Positions 9,122 to 17,242 of a stretch of 64,000 nt of DNA are shown in pieces. A program made the translations under genes and the position numbers. The notes under the pieces are model-generated. The model was not told the origin of the DNA. It did no database searches and saw nothing but the letters and a program-made list of their open reading frames with translations. The DNA lies in the NCBI RefSeq assembly GCF_003344765.1, contig NZ_QPMH01000002.1, positions 124,001 through 188,000 of the forward strand, written 5' to 3'. Numbering within the stretch: the stretch's first letter is position 1; every line of letters starts with the position of its first letter. The stretch is from Ferruginivarius sediminum. Lineage in GTDB: Bacteria; Pseudomonadota; Alphaproteobacteria; Kiloniellales; Rhodovibrionaceae.

Positions 9122-9158
9122 AACGCGCCGTCCGCCTATGACGGACGGCGCGGTTTTT
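9122..9158. terminator. Bidirectional-looking hairpin between mucR and olsB
   Basis: A perfect 10-bp stem GCGCCGTCCG/CGGACGGCGC (9125-9134 with 9142-9151) has a seven-base loop. Downstream of it is GGTTTTT on the plus strand and GTTTTCC on the minus strand. It sits about 30 bases after the mucR stop and most likely ends the mucR transcript, separating it from olsB. Confidence 0.75.
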
Positions 9159-9188
9159 CCGCAAAAAACGGGCACGGGGAACGTGCTG

Positions 9189-9602
9189 TCAGTCGCCCTT
9201 GCGCGCGCGGGTGCCCAGACCGATCTCCTTGGCCAGCCGGCTGCGCTGCTTGGCGTAGTTGGGCGCCACCATGGGATAGTCCGCGGGCAGGCCCCACTTC
9301 TCGCGGTACTCGTCGGGCGTCATGTCGTACGCCGTCTTCAGATGGCGCTTAAGCATCTTGAGCTTCTTGCCATCCTCAAGACAGACAATGTAGTCGGGCG
9401 TCACAGATTTCTTGATCGGCACCGCGGGTGTTGGACGCTCCTGCTGCGCCTGACCGCCCTGTTCAACCTGACTCAGCGACTGATAGACATCGCGAATCAG
9501 CTTCGGCAGGTCGTTCACGGCCACGGAGTTGTTTGACACGTGCGCAGAGACGATGTTGGTCGTGAGATTCAGAATTTCGTTGGACTTCGCTTGCTCCGAC
9601 AT
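9189..9602 (-). CDS. mucR: MucR/Ros-family transcriptional regulator
   Basis: A 137-residue DNA-binding protein of the alphaproteobacterial Ros/MucR zinc-finger family, which acts as a global, often H-NS-like, repressor at AT-rich promoters. The C-terminal core is DYIVCLEDGKKLKMLKRHL followed by MTPDEYREKWGLP. Cys74, Asp77 and His87 fill three of the four zinc-ligand positions; the fourth, His in rhizobial MucR, is Ala91 (KTAYDM). ATG 9602 is chosen over an in-frame TTG four codons earlier because GGGAAAG precedes it. A short, AT-rich upstream region with a promoter is consistent with autoregulation. A terminator follows the gene. Confidence 0.94.
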   Translation of the reverse strand: MSEQAKSNEILNLTTNIVSAHVSNNSVAVNDLPKLIRDVYQSLSQVEQGGQAQQERPTPAVPIKKSVTPDYIVCLEDGKKLKMLKRHLKTAYDMTPDEYREKWGLPADYPMVAPNYAKQRSRLAKEIGLGTRARKGD

Positions 9603-9635
9603 GGACTTTCCCAATGTTGGTGGCTATCTGCGCCG

Positions 9636-9664
9636 TATATAAAAATATCGGGAAACCCGGGCAA
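9636..9664 (-). promoter_or_regulatory. Probable mucR promoter in an AT-rich upstream region
   Basis: Minus strand TTGCCC, a 17-base spacer, TATATA, about 34 bases upstream of the mucR start. The surrounding 9615-9750 is clearly AT-rich compared with its neighbours, as expected for a MucR-bound promoter. Confidence 0.45.
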
Positions 9665-9790
9665 CAAAAAAGATACGTTTCTTGGCAATTTGTTCGCGAT
9701 ATGCGTCACAACAAGGTTAACACTCAATAAAAACTTATAACGTTCGCGACAGGTGAGAGCTGCTCGGGAATTTCGCCGTTGCGGGCCCCG

Positions 9791-10279
9791 CTAGGCGAAT
9801 GACAGGTCGCGGGAAAGCACGAGCGCGTCCACGGGCGCCGGCCCCCGGCTTGTGTAGTAGCCCGCGCGCCGGCCCACCTCTTCGAATCCGGCATCCCGGT
9901 ACAGTGCGATGGCGGCGGCGTTGTCGGCGGCCACTTCCAGGTAGGCGCGGCCGGCGCCGCGCGTCTGCGCCTTGGCAAGGAATTCCGCCAGCAACCGGGC
10001 GCCCAGCCCCTGGCGGCGGGCGTCGGCAAGCACGCCGAGCGACAGGATCTCGGCCTCGTCGGCGGCAAGGCGTGCCAGGAGGTAGCCGACCGGCATGACC
10101 TCTCCGTAGGCCCTGCCGGCCGCCAGAAGGGCCAGGGCGCCGGGGCCCTGGACAAGGTTCGCGATGTCGGAAGCCGGCCAGGGCTCGTCCCTGAAGACGT
10201 CGTTCTGGAGAGCGGCGATCACCGGGGCGTCGAGGGCTCCCGCCGTCAGGATCCGCGCATCGCTGCTGGGCTTTCGCAT
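9791..10279 (-). CDS. rimI: Ribosomal-protein-alanine N-acetyltransferase-like GNAT
   Basis: A 162-residue single-domain GNAT acetyltransferase. The acetyl-CoA loop is in LSLGVLADARRQGLGARLL (about residues 92-110), followed by YLEVAADNAAAIALYRDAGF, the RimI-type C-terminal motif. RimI acetylates the N-terminal alanine of ribosomal protein S18 and perhaps other proteins. Its ATG overlaps the tsaB stop by one base, the common tsaB-rimI arrangement. The assignment to RimI rests on this neighbour as much as on sequence; other N-alpha-acetyltransferases look similar. Confidence 0.88.
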   Translation of the reverse strand: MRKPSSDARILTAGALDAPVIAALQNDVFRDEPWPASDIANLVQGPGALALLAAGRAYGEVMPVGYLLARLAADEAEILSLGVLADARRQGLGARLLAEFLAKAQTRGAGRAYLEVAADNAAAIALYRDAGFEEVGRRAGYYTSRGPAPVDALVLSRDLSFA

Positions 10280-10974
10280 CAGCGTGCCGCCTCGGCACCG
10301 CGAGGCGGCGTCACGTCAGGCGGTCTGAGGTAGAGCGGACGCGGCGGCGTCTGCACCTGTGGAAGCGGGCGCGAAGCGGCAATCCGCGCCACGACGGCGG
10401 CATCGATTCGCGCGGGGGCATCGGCGAGAACCGTATCGCGGCCCGCCGCCCGCAGCGCCGGCTGGGCTTGGCCCGCGCCGTCCCCCGCCAGCAGCAGCGG
10501 TCCCGGCGGCAGCCAGCCATCGAGGGCTTCCGGCAGCAGCGCGGCCGGTTCCGACAGGGCCGCGCCATCGGGTGCGAAGGCCTGGGCATAGATGTCGCTG
10601 CGCTTGCCGTCGATGGCGACCAGAAGCGCGCGATCGTCATTCCCGTGAGGGGGAACCGCGGCGGCGAAGGCCTCGAAGCCGGTCACGCCGATGATCGGCA
10701 GGTTGCGTGCGAGCGCCAGCCCGCGCGCCGTCGCCAGACCGATGCGCACCCCCGTGAAGCCGCCGGGCCCCACCGTGACGGCAACGGCGTCGAGGCCAGC
10801 GTATGAGATTCCGGCCTCGGCCATGACCTCCTGCAGCATCGGCACCAGCCGTTCGGCCTGACCCCGGCGCATCGCCTCGCTGCGGCTCGCCACCGTGGCG
10901 CCGCGGACGCGGACAGCCGCCGAGCAGCCGCCGCCGGCGGCATCGAAGGCAAGCAATGTGCGCTCTTCGGCCAT
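10279..10974 (-). CDS. tsaB: tRNA threonylcarbamoyladenosine complex protein TsaB
   Basis: The 231-residue protein is the non-catalytic ASKHA-fold partner of TsaD in making t6A37 of ANN-reading tRNAs. It starts LLAFDAAGGGCSAAV and has the strong family motif VTVGPGGFTGVRIGLATARGLA (residues about 67-88), then a shorter, divergent C-terminal half, as usual. It heads the minus-strand run and is directly coupled to rimI. tsaD lies elsewhere in this window (58240-59286). Confidence 0.95.
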   Translation of the reverse strand: MAEERTLLAFDAAGGGCSAAVRVRGATVASRSEAMRRGQAERLVPMLQEVMAEAGISYAGLDAVAVTVGPGGFTGVRIGLATARGLALARNLPIIGVTGFEAFAAAVPPHGNDDRALLVAIDGKRSDIYAQAFAPDGAALSEPAALLPEALDGWLPPGPLLLAGDGAGQAQPALRAAGRDTVLADAPARIDAAVVARIAASRPLPQVQTPPRPLYLRPPDVTPPRGAEAAR

Positions 10975-11066
10975 GGTCAGGCCCTTCGTGCCCTATGGCC
11001 GGGATTCGTGACGTGGTAGGTCAAGGTATGTACCCGTTCGAATACGATTCGCTTGAAGGAGGTCCG

Positions 11067-11642
11067 ATGCCGCTCGTGCCGATTGCGCCGCCAGACTACG
11101 ATGTGGTGCTCGACCTGCGTTATGCCACGCCCGACAACGTTACCGGCGCGCCGATCTACGGCCGCGCCGCCGCTTATCTGCACGAGGAGGCGGCCGGGTT
11201 GCTGCGCCGCGCGATAGAGCTGGCGCGGCCGCTGGGCTATCGCTTCAAGCTGTTCGACGCCTTCCGGCCGACGGAAGCGCAGTGGCGGCTGTGGCACTGC
11301 TATCCCTCGGACGAGTTCGTGGCCGATCCGCGCCGCGGCTCGCCCCATTCGCGCGGCGCGGCGGTGGACCTGACGCTGATCGATGCCGCCGGCCGCGAGT
11401 TGGAGATGGGCACCGGCTTCGATGCCTTCACGCCGCAGGCGCACCATGCCCGCACCGACATCCCCGAAGTCGCGCAGCGCAACCGCGCTGTCCTGCTGGG
11501 TATCATGACCGCAGCCGGCTGGGACAACTTCAGGAACGAGTGGTGGCATTACCAGCTTTTCAATGCGCGGCGCCTGCCGCTGATCTCCGATAAGGCTCTG
11601 CCGGAACCGATGATGGCAAGGGCCGCCGTCACCTCGGTTTAG
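11067..11642 (+). CDS. ddpX: D-alanyl-D-alanine dipeptidase, DdpX/VanX family
   Basis: Zinc dipeptidase that cleaves D-Ala-D-Ala, allowing reuse of D-alanine from peptidoglycan turnover. In the 191-residue form the zinc ligands are seen in [13 protein letters not shown] (His94, Asp101) and NEWWHYQ (catalytic Glu158, His161), with the conserved [10 protein letters not shown] segment before them. ATG 11067 is chosen because GAAGGAGGT lies just upstream, although the frame is open further 5'. No signal peptide is visible, so it should act in the cytoplasm. It is divergent from tsaB and its stop overlaps the facing nitroreductase gene. A role in glycopeptide resistance is not implied, since no vanHA partner is present. 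Confidence 0.92.
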   Translation: MPLVPIAPPDYDVVLDLRYATPDNVTGAPIYGRAAAYLHEEAAGLLRRAIELARPLGYRFKLFDAFRPTEAQWRLWHCYPSDEFVADPRRGSPHSRGAAVDLTLIDAAGRELEMGTGFDAFTPQAHHARTDIPEVAQRNRAVLLGIMTAAGWDNFRNEWWHYQLFNARRLPLISDKALPEPMMARAAVTSV

Positions 11643-12229
11643 ACGATCCGGCACGCCTCGTCGAACGACAGCCGCTTGTCGCGCGGCGGCAGCTTGTCCG
11701 GCTCGCCGTAGCCGATGTTGCACAGGAAGTTGGATTTCCACTTTCCTTTCGGAAAGAACGCCTCGTCGACCTTGGCGTTGTCGAAGCCGGACATCGGCCC
11801 GCAGTCCAGTCCCAAGGCCCGCGCGGCAATGATGAGGTAGGCGCCCTGCAGGCTGCCGTTGCGGAAGGCCGTCGTCTCGATGAACTTCGGCTTGCCGGCG
11901 AACCAGGAGCGCGCGTCGGCCTGGCTGTAAAGCTCCGGCAGCTTTTCGTGGAACTCCAGGTCGTAGGCGACGATGGCAGTGGCCGGCGCCGTCATCGTCT
12001 TCTCGACGTTACCCTCCATCAGCGCCGGCTTCAGCTTCTCCTTCGCTTCCGGCGAGGTTACGAAGACCACGCGCATCGGGCTGCAGTTGGCGCTTGTCGG
12101 CCCCATCTTCGCCAGATCCCAGATGGCTTGCAGCAGAACGTCGCTGACGGGCTTGTCCTGCCAGTACCTGTGGGTCCGCGCTTCGCGGAAGATGAGGTCC
12201 ATGCCTTCATCCGACAGCATCTTTTCCAT
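11639..12229 (-). CDS. rutE: RutE-type NADPH-dependent nitroreductase, probable malonic semialdehyde reductase
   Basis: A 196-residue flavin protein of the HadB/RutE nitroreductase subfamily. Typical motifs are [32 protein letters not shown] and [20 protein letters not shown]. RutE reduces malonic semialdehyde in the Rut pyrimidine-degradation pathway; homologues without other rut genes are common and may act on other aldehydes or nitro compounds. No rut genes are near it here. It converges on ddpX, sharing four bases of stop region. Family is secure; substrate is not. Confidence 0.87.
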   Translation of the reverse strand: MEKMLSDEGMDLIFREARTHRYWQDKPVSDVLLQAIWDLAKMGPTSANCSPMRVVFVTSPEAKEKLKPALMEGNVEKTMTAPATAIVAYDLEFHEKLPELYSQADARSWFAGKPKFIETTAFRNGSLQGAYLIIAARALGLDCGPMSGFDNAKVDEAFFPKGKWKSNFLCNIGYGEPDKLPPRDKRLSFDEACRIV

Positions 12230-12427
12230 GACGCCTTGCTACCCCCTTGCGGTCCTTGTCGTCACCTGCGTGCTGGCGGGACTGTGGCCTGCAAGGCGGT
12301 TCGCGGCAAGTCCCCTTGAGGCATTGCCGGGCGAGCGGCTACGCTATGCCGCTGCGCGGTCGCAGGGCGAGGCGGAAAGGGGGCGTGTCGCCGCGCCGCT
12401 CGCGCAACCAAAGTAAAGGGGTCGGGT

Positions 12428-13480
12428 TTGCTCTCCATGAATCGTGTCGCGGTTAGGGCGGCCGCGCTTATGCTGGCGTTCGCCTGCTGGGCGGTTCCCG
12501 TGCCGGCGCTGGCGGCACCCGCGGCGGACAATGGCGCCGTCGTCATCATGTATCATCGCTTCGGCGACGACCGCTTTCCCAGCACGAACATCGCGCTGGA
12601 GCAGTTCGAGGCGCACATCCGCGAACTGCGGAAGGAAAAATACACGGTCCTGCCGCTGGCCGAGATCGTCGAGAAGCTGCGCCATGACAAGCCGCTGCCG
12701 GAACGTGCGGTCGGGATATCCATCGACGACGCCTACATGTCGGTGTACCGCGAGGCATGGCCGCGCCTGAAGGAGGCGGGCCTTCCCTTCACCCTCTTCG
12801 CCGCCACGAAACCGCTGGACCGTGGCCTCGGCGATTACATGAGCTGGGACCAGCTTCGCGAGTTGCAGCGCTCGGAACTGGTCACGATCGGCAACCATAC
12901 CCACAGCCACGCGCACATGGCCGACAACTCCGCGGAAAGCAACCGGGAGGAAGTGCGCGCAAGCCAGCAGCGTTTCCGTGAAGAGCTGGGTCGCGCGCCC
13001 GCGTTATTCGCCTATCCCTACGGCGAGTATTCGACCGAGGTCAGGGACATCGTGAAGGCGGCGGGCTTCGCGGCGGCTTTCGGCCAGCATTCCGGGGCCA
13101 TTGCGGGCACCGGCGACCGCTTCACCCTGCCGCGCTTCGCGCTGAACGAGCACTATGGCGGGATGGAGCGCTTCCGTCTGGCGGTCAACGCCCTGCCGCT
13201 TCCCGTGGCCGACGTCACGCCGCGGGAGAACGTGCTGGGCCCCGACGGGAATCCGCCGCTCTATGGCTTCACGGTGCTGGATGCCGTGGACAGCGTCGAC
13301 GGCCTCAACTGCTTCGCCAGTGGCCAGGGCCGGGTCGAGGCGAAGACGATCGGCAAGCGGGTCGAGGTGCGCCTGAAAGAGCCGCTGCCGAATGGACGAG
13401 CCCGCGTCAACTGCACCATGCCAGGGCCGGACGGGCGCTGGCGCTGGTTCGGCCGGCAGTTCTACGTCGTCGGGGAGTAG
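12428..13480 (+). CDS. Exported polysaccharide deacetylase (NodB/CE4-like)
   Basis: A 350-residue exported protein: signal peptide at about residues 4-32 ending PVPALAA, then a CE4-type domain with IMYHRFGDD, the metal/catalytic motif GISIDDAY (Asp100, Asp101), and GNHTHSHAHM (His157, His161), plus FAYPYGEYSTEV. It should remove acetyl groups from an envelope or extracellular polysaccharide; the substrate is unknown. The C-terminal 90 residues (from about 265) form a separate small domain without a motif I recognise. Two starts are possible: TTG 12428, six bases after AAGGGG, or ATG 12437, which has no well-placed site. It faces a glucosaminidase gene. Confidence 0.86.
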   Translation: MLSMNRVAVRAAALMLAFACWAVPVPALAAPAADNGAVVIMYHRFGDDRFPSTNIALEQFEAHIRELRKEKYTVLPLAEIVEKLRHDKPLPERAVGISIDDAYMSVYREAWPRLKEAGLPFTLFAATKPLDRGLGDYMSWDQLRELQRSELVTIGNHTHSHAHMADNSAESNREEVRASQQRFREELGRAPALFAYPYGEYSTEVRDIVKAAGFAAAFGQHSGAIAGTGDRFTLPRFALNEHYGGMERFRLAVNALPLPVADVTPRENVLGPDGNPPLYGFTVLDAVDSVDGLNCFASGQGRVEAKTIGKRVEVRLKEPLPNGRARVNCTMPGPDGRWRWFGRQFYVVGE

Positions 13481-13481
13481 C

Positions 13482-14573
13482 CTATTCGACGCCTTGCAGC
13501 GCGACGCGGATCTTGCGCGCCGCCGGGTCCGGCACGACTCGTTGGGCGATGATGGAGGGACGCAGCCCCGAACGGTCGAGGGCACGCAAGCCGTTGTGCG
13601 CCATCAGGCCGCGTAGCTTGTCGACGTAGTCCCACCCTTCCTCGGAATAGTGCTGCAGCGTGCCCGCCAGGTGGAAGCCGTCGATGACCTCGCCGCGCGC
13701 GCGCATCCTGGCCCGTCTGGCACGTAACGCCTTGTATGCCTTTGAGGTGTTCAGGTTATGCACGTAGGCCCGGACCGAGGCGCCGAGTGTTTCGAAGGCG
13801 CGGACCTTGAAGCCATCGGCCTCCTGCGGCTTCAGGCCCGGCGCATCGTCGTTCCACGTACGCTGCCCGAAAAGGGCATTGCCCTTGCGCGCGAACCGCG
13901 ACGTGCCCCAGCCGCTTTCGAGAATGGACTGGGTGACGGCAAGGCTGGGCGGCACAACGTCGACACGGCGCAAGAGGTCGTCCATGTCGATATCGTCCAG
14001 CGTCTCGACATGACCCTGATAGCGCGCCGCCACACCCAGCAACCACTCCCGGTCGCTGTCCGACAGCTTGCCGTGCCGTTCACGCGTTTCCCCCAGCACC
14101 AGGATGCGCCGGCGCGTGGCCATGATGTCTTCGTTCGCCTTTAATACCAGCGGCAGCACGGTGCGGATGAAAAGCGCCTTCCGGTGCTTCGCCGGCGCCA
14201 GCGCCTTGATGCCGGAGGGAAGTTCGCTGAGGTAGACGCGGGGAACCTTGTCGCCGCCTTCACGGATGTGCGGCAGGTGGTAGTTCATCGCCGCGAAATA
14301 GGCGTTCACCCGCGCTGCGCTGTCGGGGATGCGCACCATCGCCGCCGTCGGGCGATAGCGGCCATAGATGTCCCGCCGAGGCAGCCGCTCGCGCAGCGCC
14401 ACCTTCTCCACACGGATCAGCTTGGCGACGCTCGGCGCCTCCTTGGGCTCCGGCCAATAGCCCGGCCCGCCTGCAAGGACCATGGCCGCAAGTGCGCCGG
14501 CGGCGAGCAGGGATACCAATACCTTTGGCCTCTCGTGGCGCTCGCCGGCCACAAGGGCGATAACGTTCTGCAT
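13482..14573 (-). CDS. Bax-like glucosaminidase-domain protein
   Basis: A membrane-anchored peptidoglycan hydrolase candidate of 363 residues. One N-terminal transmembrane segment (about residues 17-34, VLVSLLAAGALAAMVLAGG) precedes a periplasmic domain with the Bax/FlgJ-type signature PSLAVTQSILESGWGTSRFA (the Glu is the likely catalytic acid), GNALFGQRTW and YVDKLRGLMAHN. The frame is open further upstream, but ATG 14573 has GGGGGAG nine bases before it and starts just ahead of the membrane segment. It converges on the polysaccharide deacetylase, two bases apart. Both may act on the cell wall; that link is inference. Confidence 0.85.
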   Translation of the reverse strand: MQNVIALVAGERHERPKVLVSLLAAGALAAMVLAGGPGYWPEPKEAPSVAKLIRVEKVALRERLPRRDIYGRYRPTAAMVRIPDSAARVNAYFAAMNYHLPHIREGGDKVPRVYLSELPSGIKALAPAKHRKALFIRTVLPLVLKANEDIMATRRRILVLGETRERHGKLSDSDREWLLGVAARYQGHVETLDDIDMDDLLRRVDVVPPSLAVTQSILESGWGTSRFARKGNALFGQRTWNDDAPGLKPQEADGFKVRAFETLGASVRAYVHNLNTSKAYKALRARRARMRARGEVIDGFHLAGTLQHYSEEGWDYVDKLRGLMAHNGLRALDRSGLRPSIIAQRVVPDPAARKIRVALQGVE

Positions 14574-14887
14574 CTGCCACGCTCCCCCTCGAGGAGTGTC
14601 TGCGTGGGCGGACAAACTGCCCCGTAGCGCCCCTTGAAGGACGCCCATTCGTTGGTTCGGGCCTTCTGACGACGCGCCTGACGCGCACCCCGATGCCCAT
14701 TGTTTAAATTGAGGTTGGGTGAACCGGAGCAAAATTGCAAGCAGGATGCCTGCGGGCGGAGACGGCCGGCAAGCTGGAGCAGCAAAAATTTTTTCTTTTA
14801 TTCAACGGGTTAAGAGGTGGCGGTCGGGCTGCCAGCGGAATTTGTTTCAAATCCGAAACATTTCCGCGTATGGCTAGGCTGCAATCC
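14574..14887. other. Intergenic region between the glucosaminidase and uspA genes
   Basis: About 314 bases without a supported gene. It contains the ribosome-binding site and presumed promoter of the minus-strand glucosaminidase gene, an A/T-rich patch (14785-14802), and an imperfect hairpin at 14835-14867 (GCGGAA..GTTTC/GAAAC..TTCCGC) just after the uspA stop. The hairpin lacks an adjacent T run, so it is at best a weak terminator. I see no RNA gene. Confidence 0.5.
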
Positions 14888-15400
14888 TCACGAAATCGCG
14901 TCCACGTCCTCTTGCGAGAGATTGCCGGGAACGACGGTAATCGGAATCCGCAGCTTGTCCATCAGCTTGCCGGTCAGTGCCGAGACCAGCGGGCCGGGAC
15001 CGCCCTGGCCCGGGTGCGCACCGAGGACGAGGATGGAAATCTCGGGCTCCTCCTCGATCAGGTCCAACAACGCGTCGCGCTGCGAGCCCTCCCGCAGGTA
15101 GAGGATCGGCATTGCGCCAGACCACTCCTGCACGCGGGCGGCATGGCGCTGCAGCAGCTTCTCAGCGTTGGTGCGCGCTTCCTCCCGCATCAGGTCGCCG
15201 ACGCCCATCCAGTGCTGGAAGTCGTTCGGCTCCATCACGTAAAGCAGCGCGACACGGCCCCCGGTATGCCTAGCCCGCCCGCAGGCGAAACGCAGGGCGA
15301 CCAGCATTTCCTCGGTTTCGTCGACGATGACGAGGAAAACGCGGTTGGTCTTTCGTGGCGGTTCGCCGTTGTCGGCGGGTTCTCGTTCGGCTTCGCTCAT
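14888..15400 (-). CDS. Universal stress protein, UspA family
   Basis: A 170-residue cytoplasmic Usp-domain protein. The family pattern is visible: FLVIVDETEEMLVALRFAC at the N-terminal strand, a middle segment LLYVMEPNDFQHWMGVGD, and the ATP-binding G-x2-G-x9-G-type end ILVLGAHPGQGGPGPLVSALTGKL ... IPITVVPG. I start it at ATG 15400 (MSEAERE); the open frame extends upstream only as overlap with the next gene. It lies ten bases after a TIGR02186 gene in a TSUP-TIGR02186-usp run. The usual glnD/murJ/trpS/uspA neighbourhood of alphaproteobacteria supports the call. Confidence 0.88.
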   Translation of the reverse strand: MSEAEREPADNGEPPRKTNRVFLVIVDETEEMLVALRFACGRARHTGGRVALLYVMEPNDFQHWMGVGDLMREEARTNAEKLLQRHAARVQEWSGAMPILYLREGSQRDALLDLIEEEPEISILVLGAHPGQGGPGPLVSALTGKLMDKLRIPITVVPGNLSQEDVDAIS

Positions 15401-15410
15401 ATAGGGGAGG

Positions 15411-16166
15411 TCACGCCTTCCGGAACAGGGTATGGGCCAACCATCCTGCCACCAGGGCGATGAGAATCGCAACGGCGCCATAAGTTGCAGAGTATTCGTA
15501 CGCGAAATCAAACAGTTCCGCCTCCACGCCGACCTTGCTGACGATCAGCGGTGTGGTTTGGGCACTGACGACTTGCCCCTCGCGCAGCAGGTAGACCTCC
15601 ACGGTGTAGCTTCCGGTCGGCACGTTCGCCGGGAAGAACACGTTCGAGCGGAAAAGCCGGGCGCCGAGGAAGGTGACGCTGCCCACCGCGCGGGCATAGT
15701 GACCCTTGCGAGCCTTCGCCCGAACGAGAGCATCGCGCCATTCCTGAGCGATGTTGGGCGAGGCCTTCGCGCGCGGCAGCGGGATATCGAGGTTTTCCAG
15801 CCCCATCGCGTGACGCTCGCGCACGGCCGGGCGGGCAACTTTGTCCAGCGGCGCGCTTGCGTTGACGGCATAGAAACTGGGTGCTGAATCGAAGGACATC
15901 GTCGCGGTGTTCATCCAGATGCCCGCGATCCGCGACTTCCGGTGCATCCGGATCGGCACGTTCGGGCCGCGCACGATCACCACGACCTCGCCCGGTTGTT
16001 CCACTGCCCCGAACAGCAGCACGTCGGTGCCGGCGAACCCCGTCGTGATCGCCACCAGATGGTTCGACAGATCGGCGACAAGCTCCGCGGCGCGCGCCTG
16101 CCCGCCCGCAAGGCAGAGAGCCGCGGCAAGCAGGAATGCATGCAACAGTCGGCGGCCCGGCGTCAT
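15411..16166 (-). CDS. TIGR02186-family exported membrane protein
   Basis: A 251-residue protein with an N-terminal signal peptide (LLHAFLLAAALCLAGGQARA), a periplasmic beta-rich domain (ELVADLSNHLVAITTGF, LFGAVEQPGEVVVIVRGP, FPANVPTGSYTVEVYL) and a single C-terminal transmembrane helix (about residues 228-246). This family of unknown function is regularly next to TSUP permeases in alphaproteobacteria, so it is probably an accessory of that transporter. ATG 16166 overlaps the permease stop by four bases; the open frame continues upstream only as a shadow of the permease gene. Confidence 0.86.
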   Translation of the reverse strand: MTPGRRLLHAFLLAAALCLAGGQARAAELVADLSNHLVAITTGFAGTDVLLFGAVEQPGEVVVIVRGPNVPIRMHRKSRIAGIWMNTATMSFDSAPSFYAVNASAPLDKVARPAVRERHAMGLENLDIPLPRAKASPNIAQEWRDALVRAKARKGHYARAVGSVTFLGARLFRSNVFFPANVPTGSYTVEVYLLREGQVVSAQTTPLIVSKVGVEAELFDFAYEYSATYGAVAILIALVAGWLAHTLFRKA

Positions 16167-17074
16167 TTCGTCACCCCGATGGAATAGAGATCGACCGGGA
16201 CGCTGACGAGTTCGAACAGCAACCGTCCGCAGGTGACGAGGACGATCACGCCAAGCAGGATACGCAGCGTATCCCCCGGCAGGCGGGAGGCGACGCGGCT
16301 GCCGTACTGCGCGCCGATCACGCCGCCCAGCAGCAGCAGCAACGCCAGGACTATATCGACCGTCTGGTTCTGGATCGCCTGCAGCAGCGTCACGTTGGCG
16401 GCGACGAAGATGATCTGGAACAGGGAGGTGCCGATCACCACGGCCGTCGGCATCCCCAGCAGGTATATCATCGCCGGCACCAGGATGAAGCCGCCGCCCA
16501 CGCCCATGATCGCCGAGAGCACGCCGATGGCGAATCCCAGGCCGAGCGGCAGCAGGGCGGAAATATAGAGCCGCGACTTGCGGAACCGCATCTTCAGCGG
16601 CCAGCCGTGCACCCAGGTGTGCTGATGCAGCTTCCGCCTCGGCGTGTGGCGGCGTCGGCGCACCAGGGCGCGAATGCCCTCCCACGTCATCAAAAGGCCG
16701 ATGACACCCAGGAACAGCACGTAGGACAAGTTGATGACCAGGTCGATCTGGCCCAGGTCGCGCAGCAGCTTGAACAGGCTGACACCAGCGGTGGAGCCGA
16801 TGAGGCCGCCAACCAGCAGTACAATGCCCATTTTCACGTCGACGTTGCCGCGCCGGAAGTGCCCCAGGACGCCTGAGATCGACGATGCGACGACGTTGTT
16901 GGCCTGCGTCGCCACGGCGACGGGCGGCGGTACGCCGATGAAGATCAGCAGCGGCGTCATCAGGAACCCGCCGCCGACACCGAAGACCCCGGAGAGAAAA
17001 CCGATCAGACCACCTAGTCCGAGCAGCAGGAAAACATCCAGCGACAGCTCGGCGATCGGCAGGTAAATCTGCAT
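16163..17074 (-). CDS. TSUP (TauE/SafE) family permease
   Basis: A 303-residue inner-membrane protein with two homologous halves of about four helices each. Each half begins with the TSUP glycine motif: LSGVFGVGGGFLMTPLLI and LSAIMGVGGGFILVPAMI. The halves are joined by a basic cytoplasmic loop (RRRRHTPRRK). TSUP proteins export or import small sulfur- or carbon-containing anions such as sulfite, sulfoacetate or taurine breakdown products; substrate cannot be read from sequence. ATG 17074 begins MQIYLPIAE, the typical start of this subgroup. Coupled to a TIGR02186 protein. Confidence 0.92.
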   Translation of the reverse strand: MQIYLPIAELSLDVFLLLGLGGLIGFLSGVFGVGGGFLMTPLLIFIGVPPPVAVATQANNVVASSISGVLGHFRRGNVDVKMGIVLLVGGLIGSTAGVSLFKLLRDLGQIDLVINLSYVLFLGVIGLLMTWEGIRALVRRRRHTPRRKLHQHTWVHGWPLKMRFRKSRLYISALLPLGLGFAIGVLSAIMGVGGGFILVPAMIYLLGMPTAVVIGTSLFQIIFVAANVTLLQAIQNQTVDIVLALLLLLGGVIGAQYGSRVASRLPGDTLRILLGVIVLVTCGRLLFELVSVPVDLYSIGVTK

Positions 17075-17214
17075 TACGGGTCGTTCGGACCGCGACGGAT
17101 TGGGTTGCGGGGCGCCAGACGCGCCCGGACGTGCTAATTCATGAACCGCCAAGTCCGTGACGGCTCAAATCCGGACTGTAATGCCTTGTCGTCCCGCAAG
17201 CAAAGGAAATACCC

Positions 17215-17242
17215 GGCGTCCGCCGTGAATTACGCGGACGCC
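17215..17242 (-). terminator. Hairpin just after the trpS stop
   Basis: Perfect 9-bp inverted repeat GGCGTCCGC/GCGGACGCC with a ten-base loop, directly following the trpS stop codon on the minus strand. The downstream bases (GGGTATTTCCTTT) are only moderately T-rich, so termination may be partial. Confidence 0.55.

Noticed and set aside
11067-11642. A glycopeptide-resistance locus around the VanX-like dipeptidase
   Set aside because: No VanH or VanA homologue and no VanRS system is nearby. A lone DdpX-type enzyme in a Gram-negative is better explained by D-Ala-D-Ala recycling.
16167-16685. N-terminal extension of the TIGR02186 gene
   Set aside because: The upstream part is a shadow of the TSUP permease in another frame. 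The signal peptide begins right after ATG 16166.
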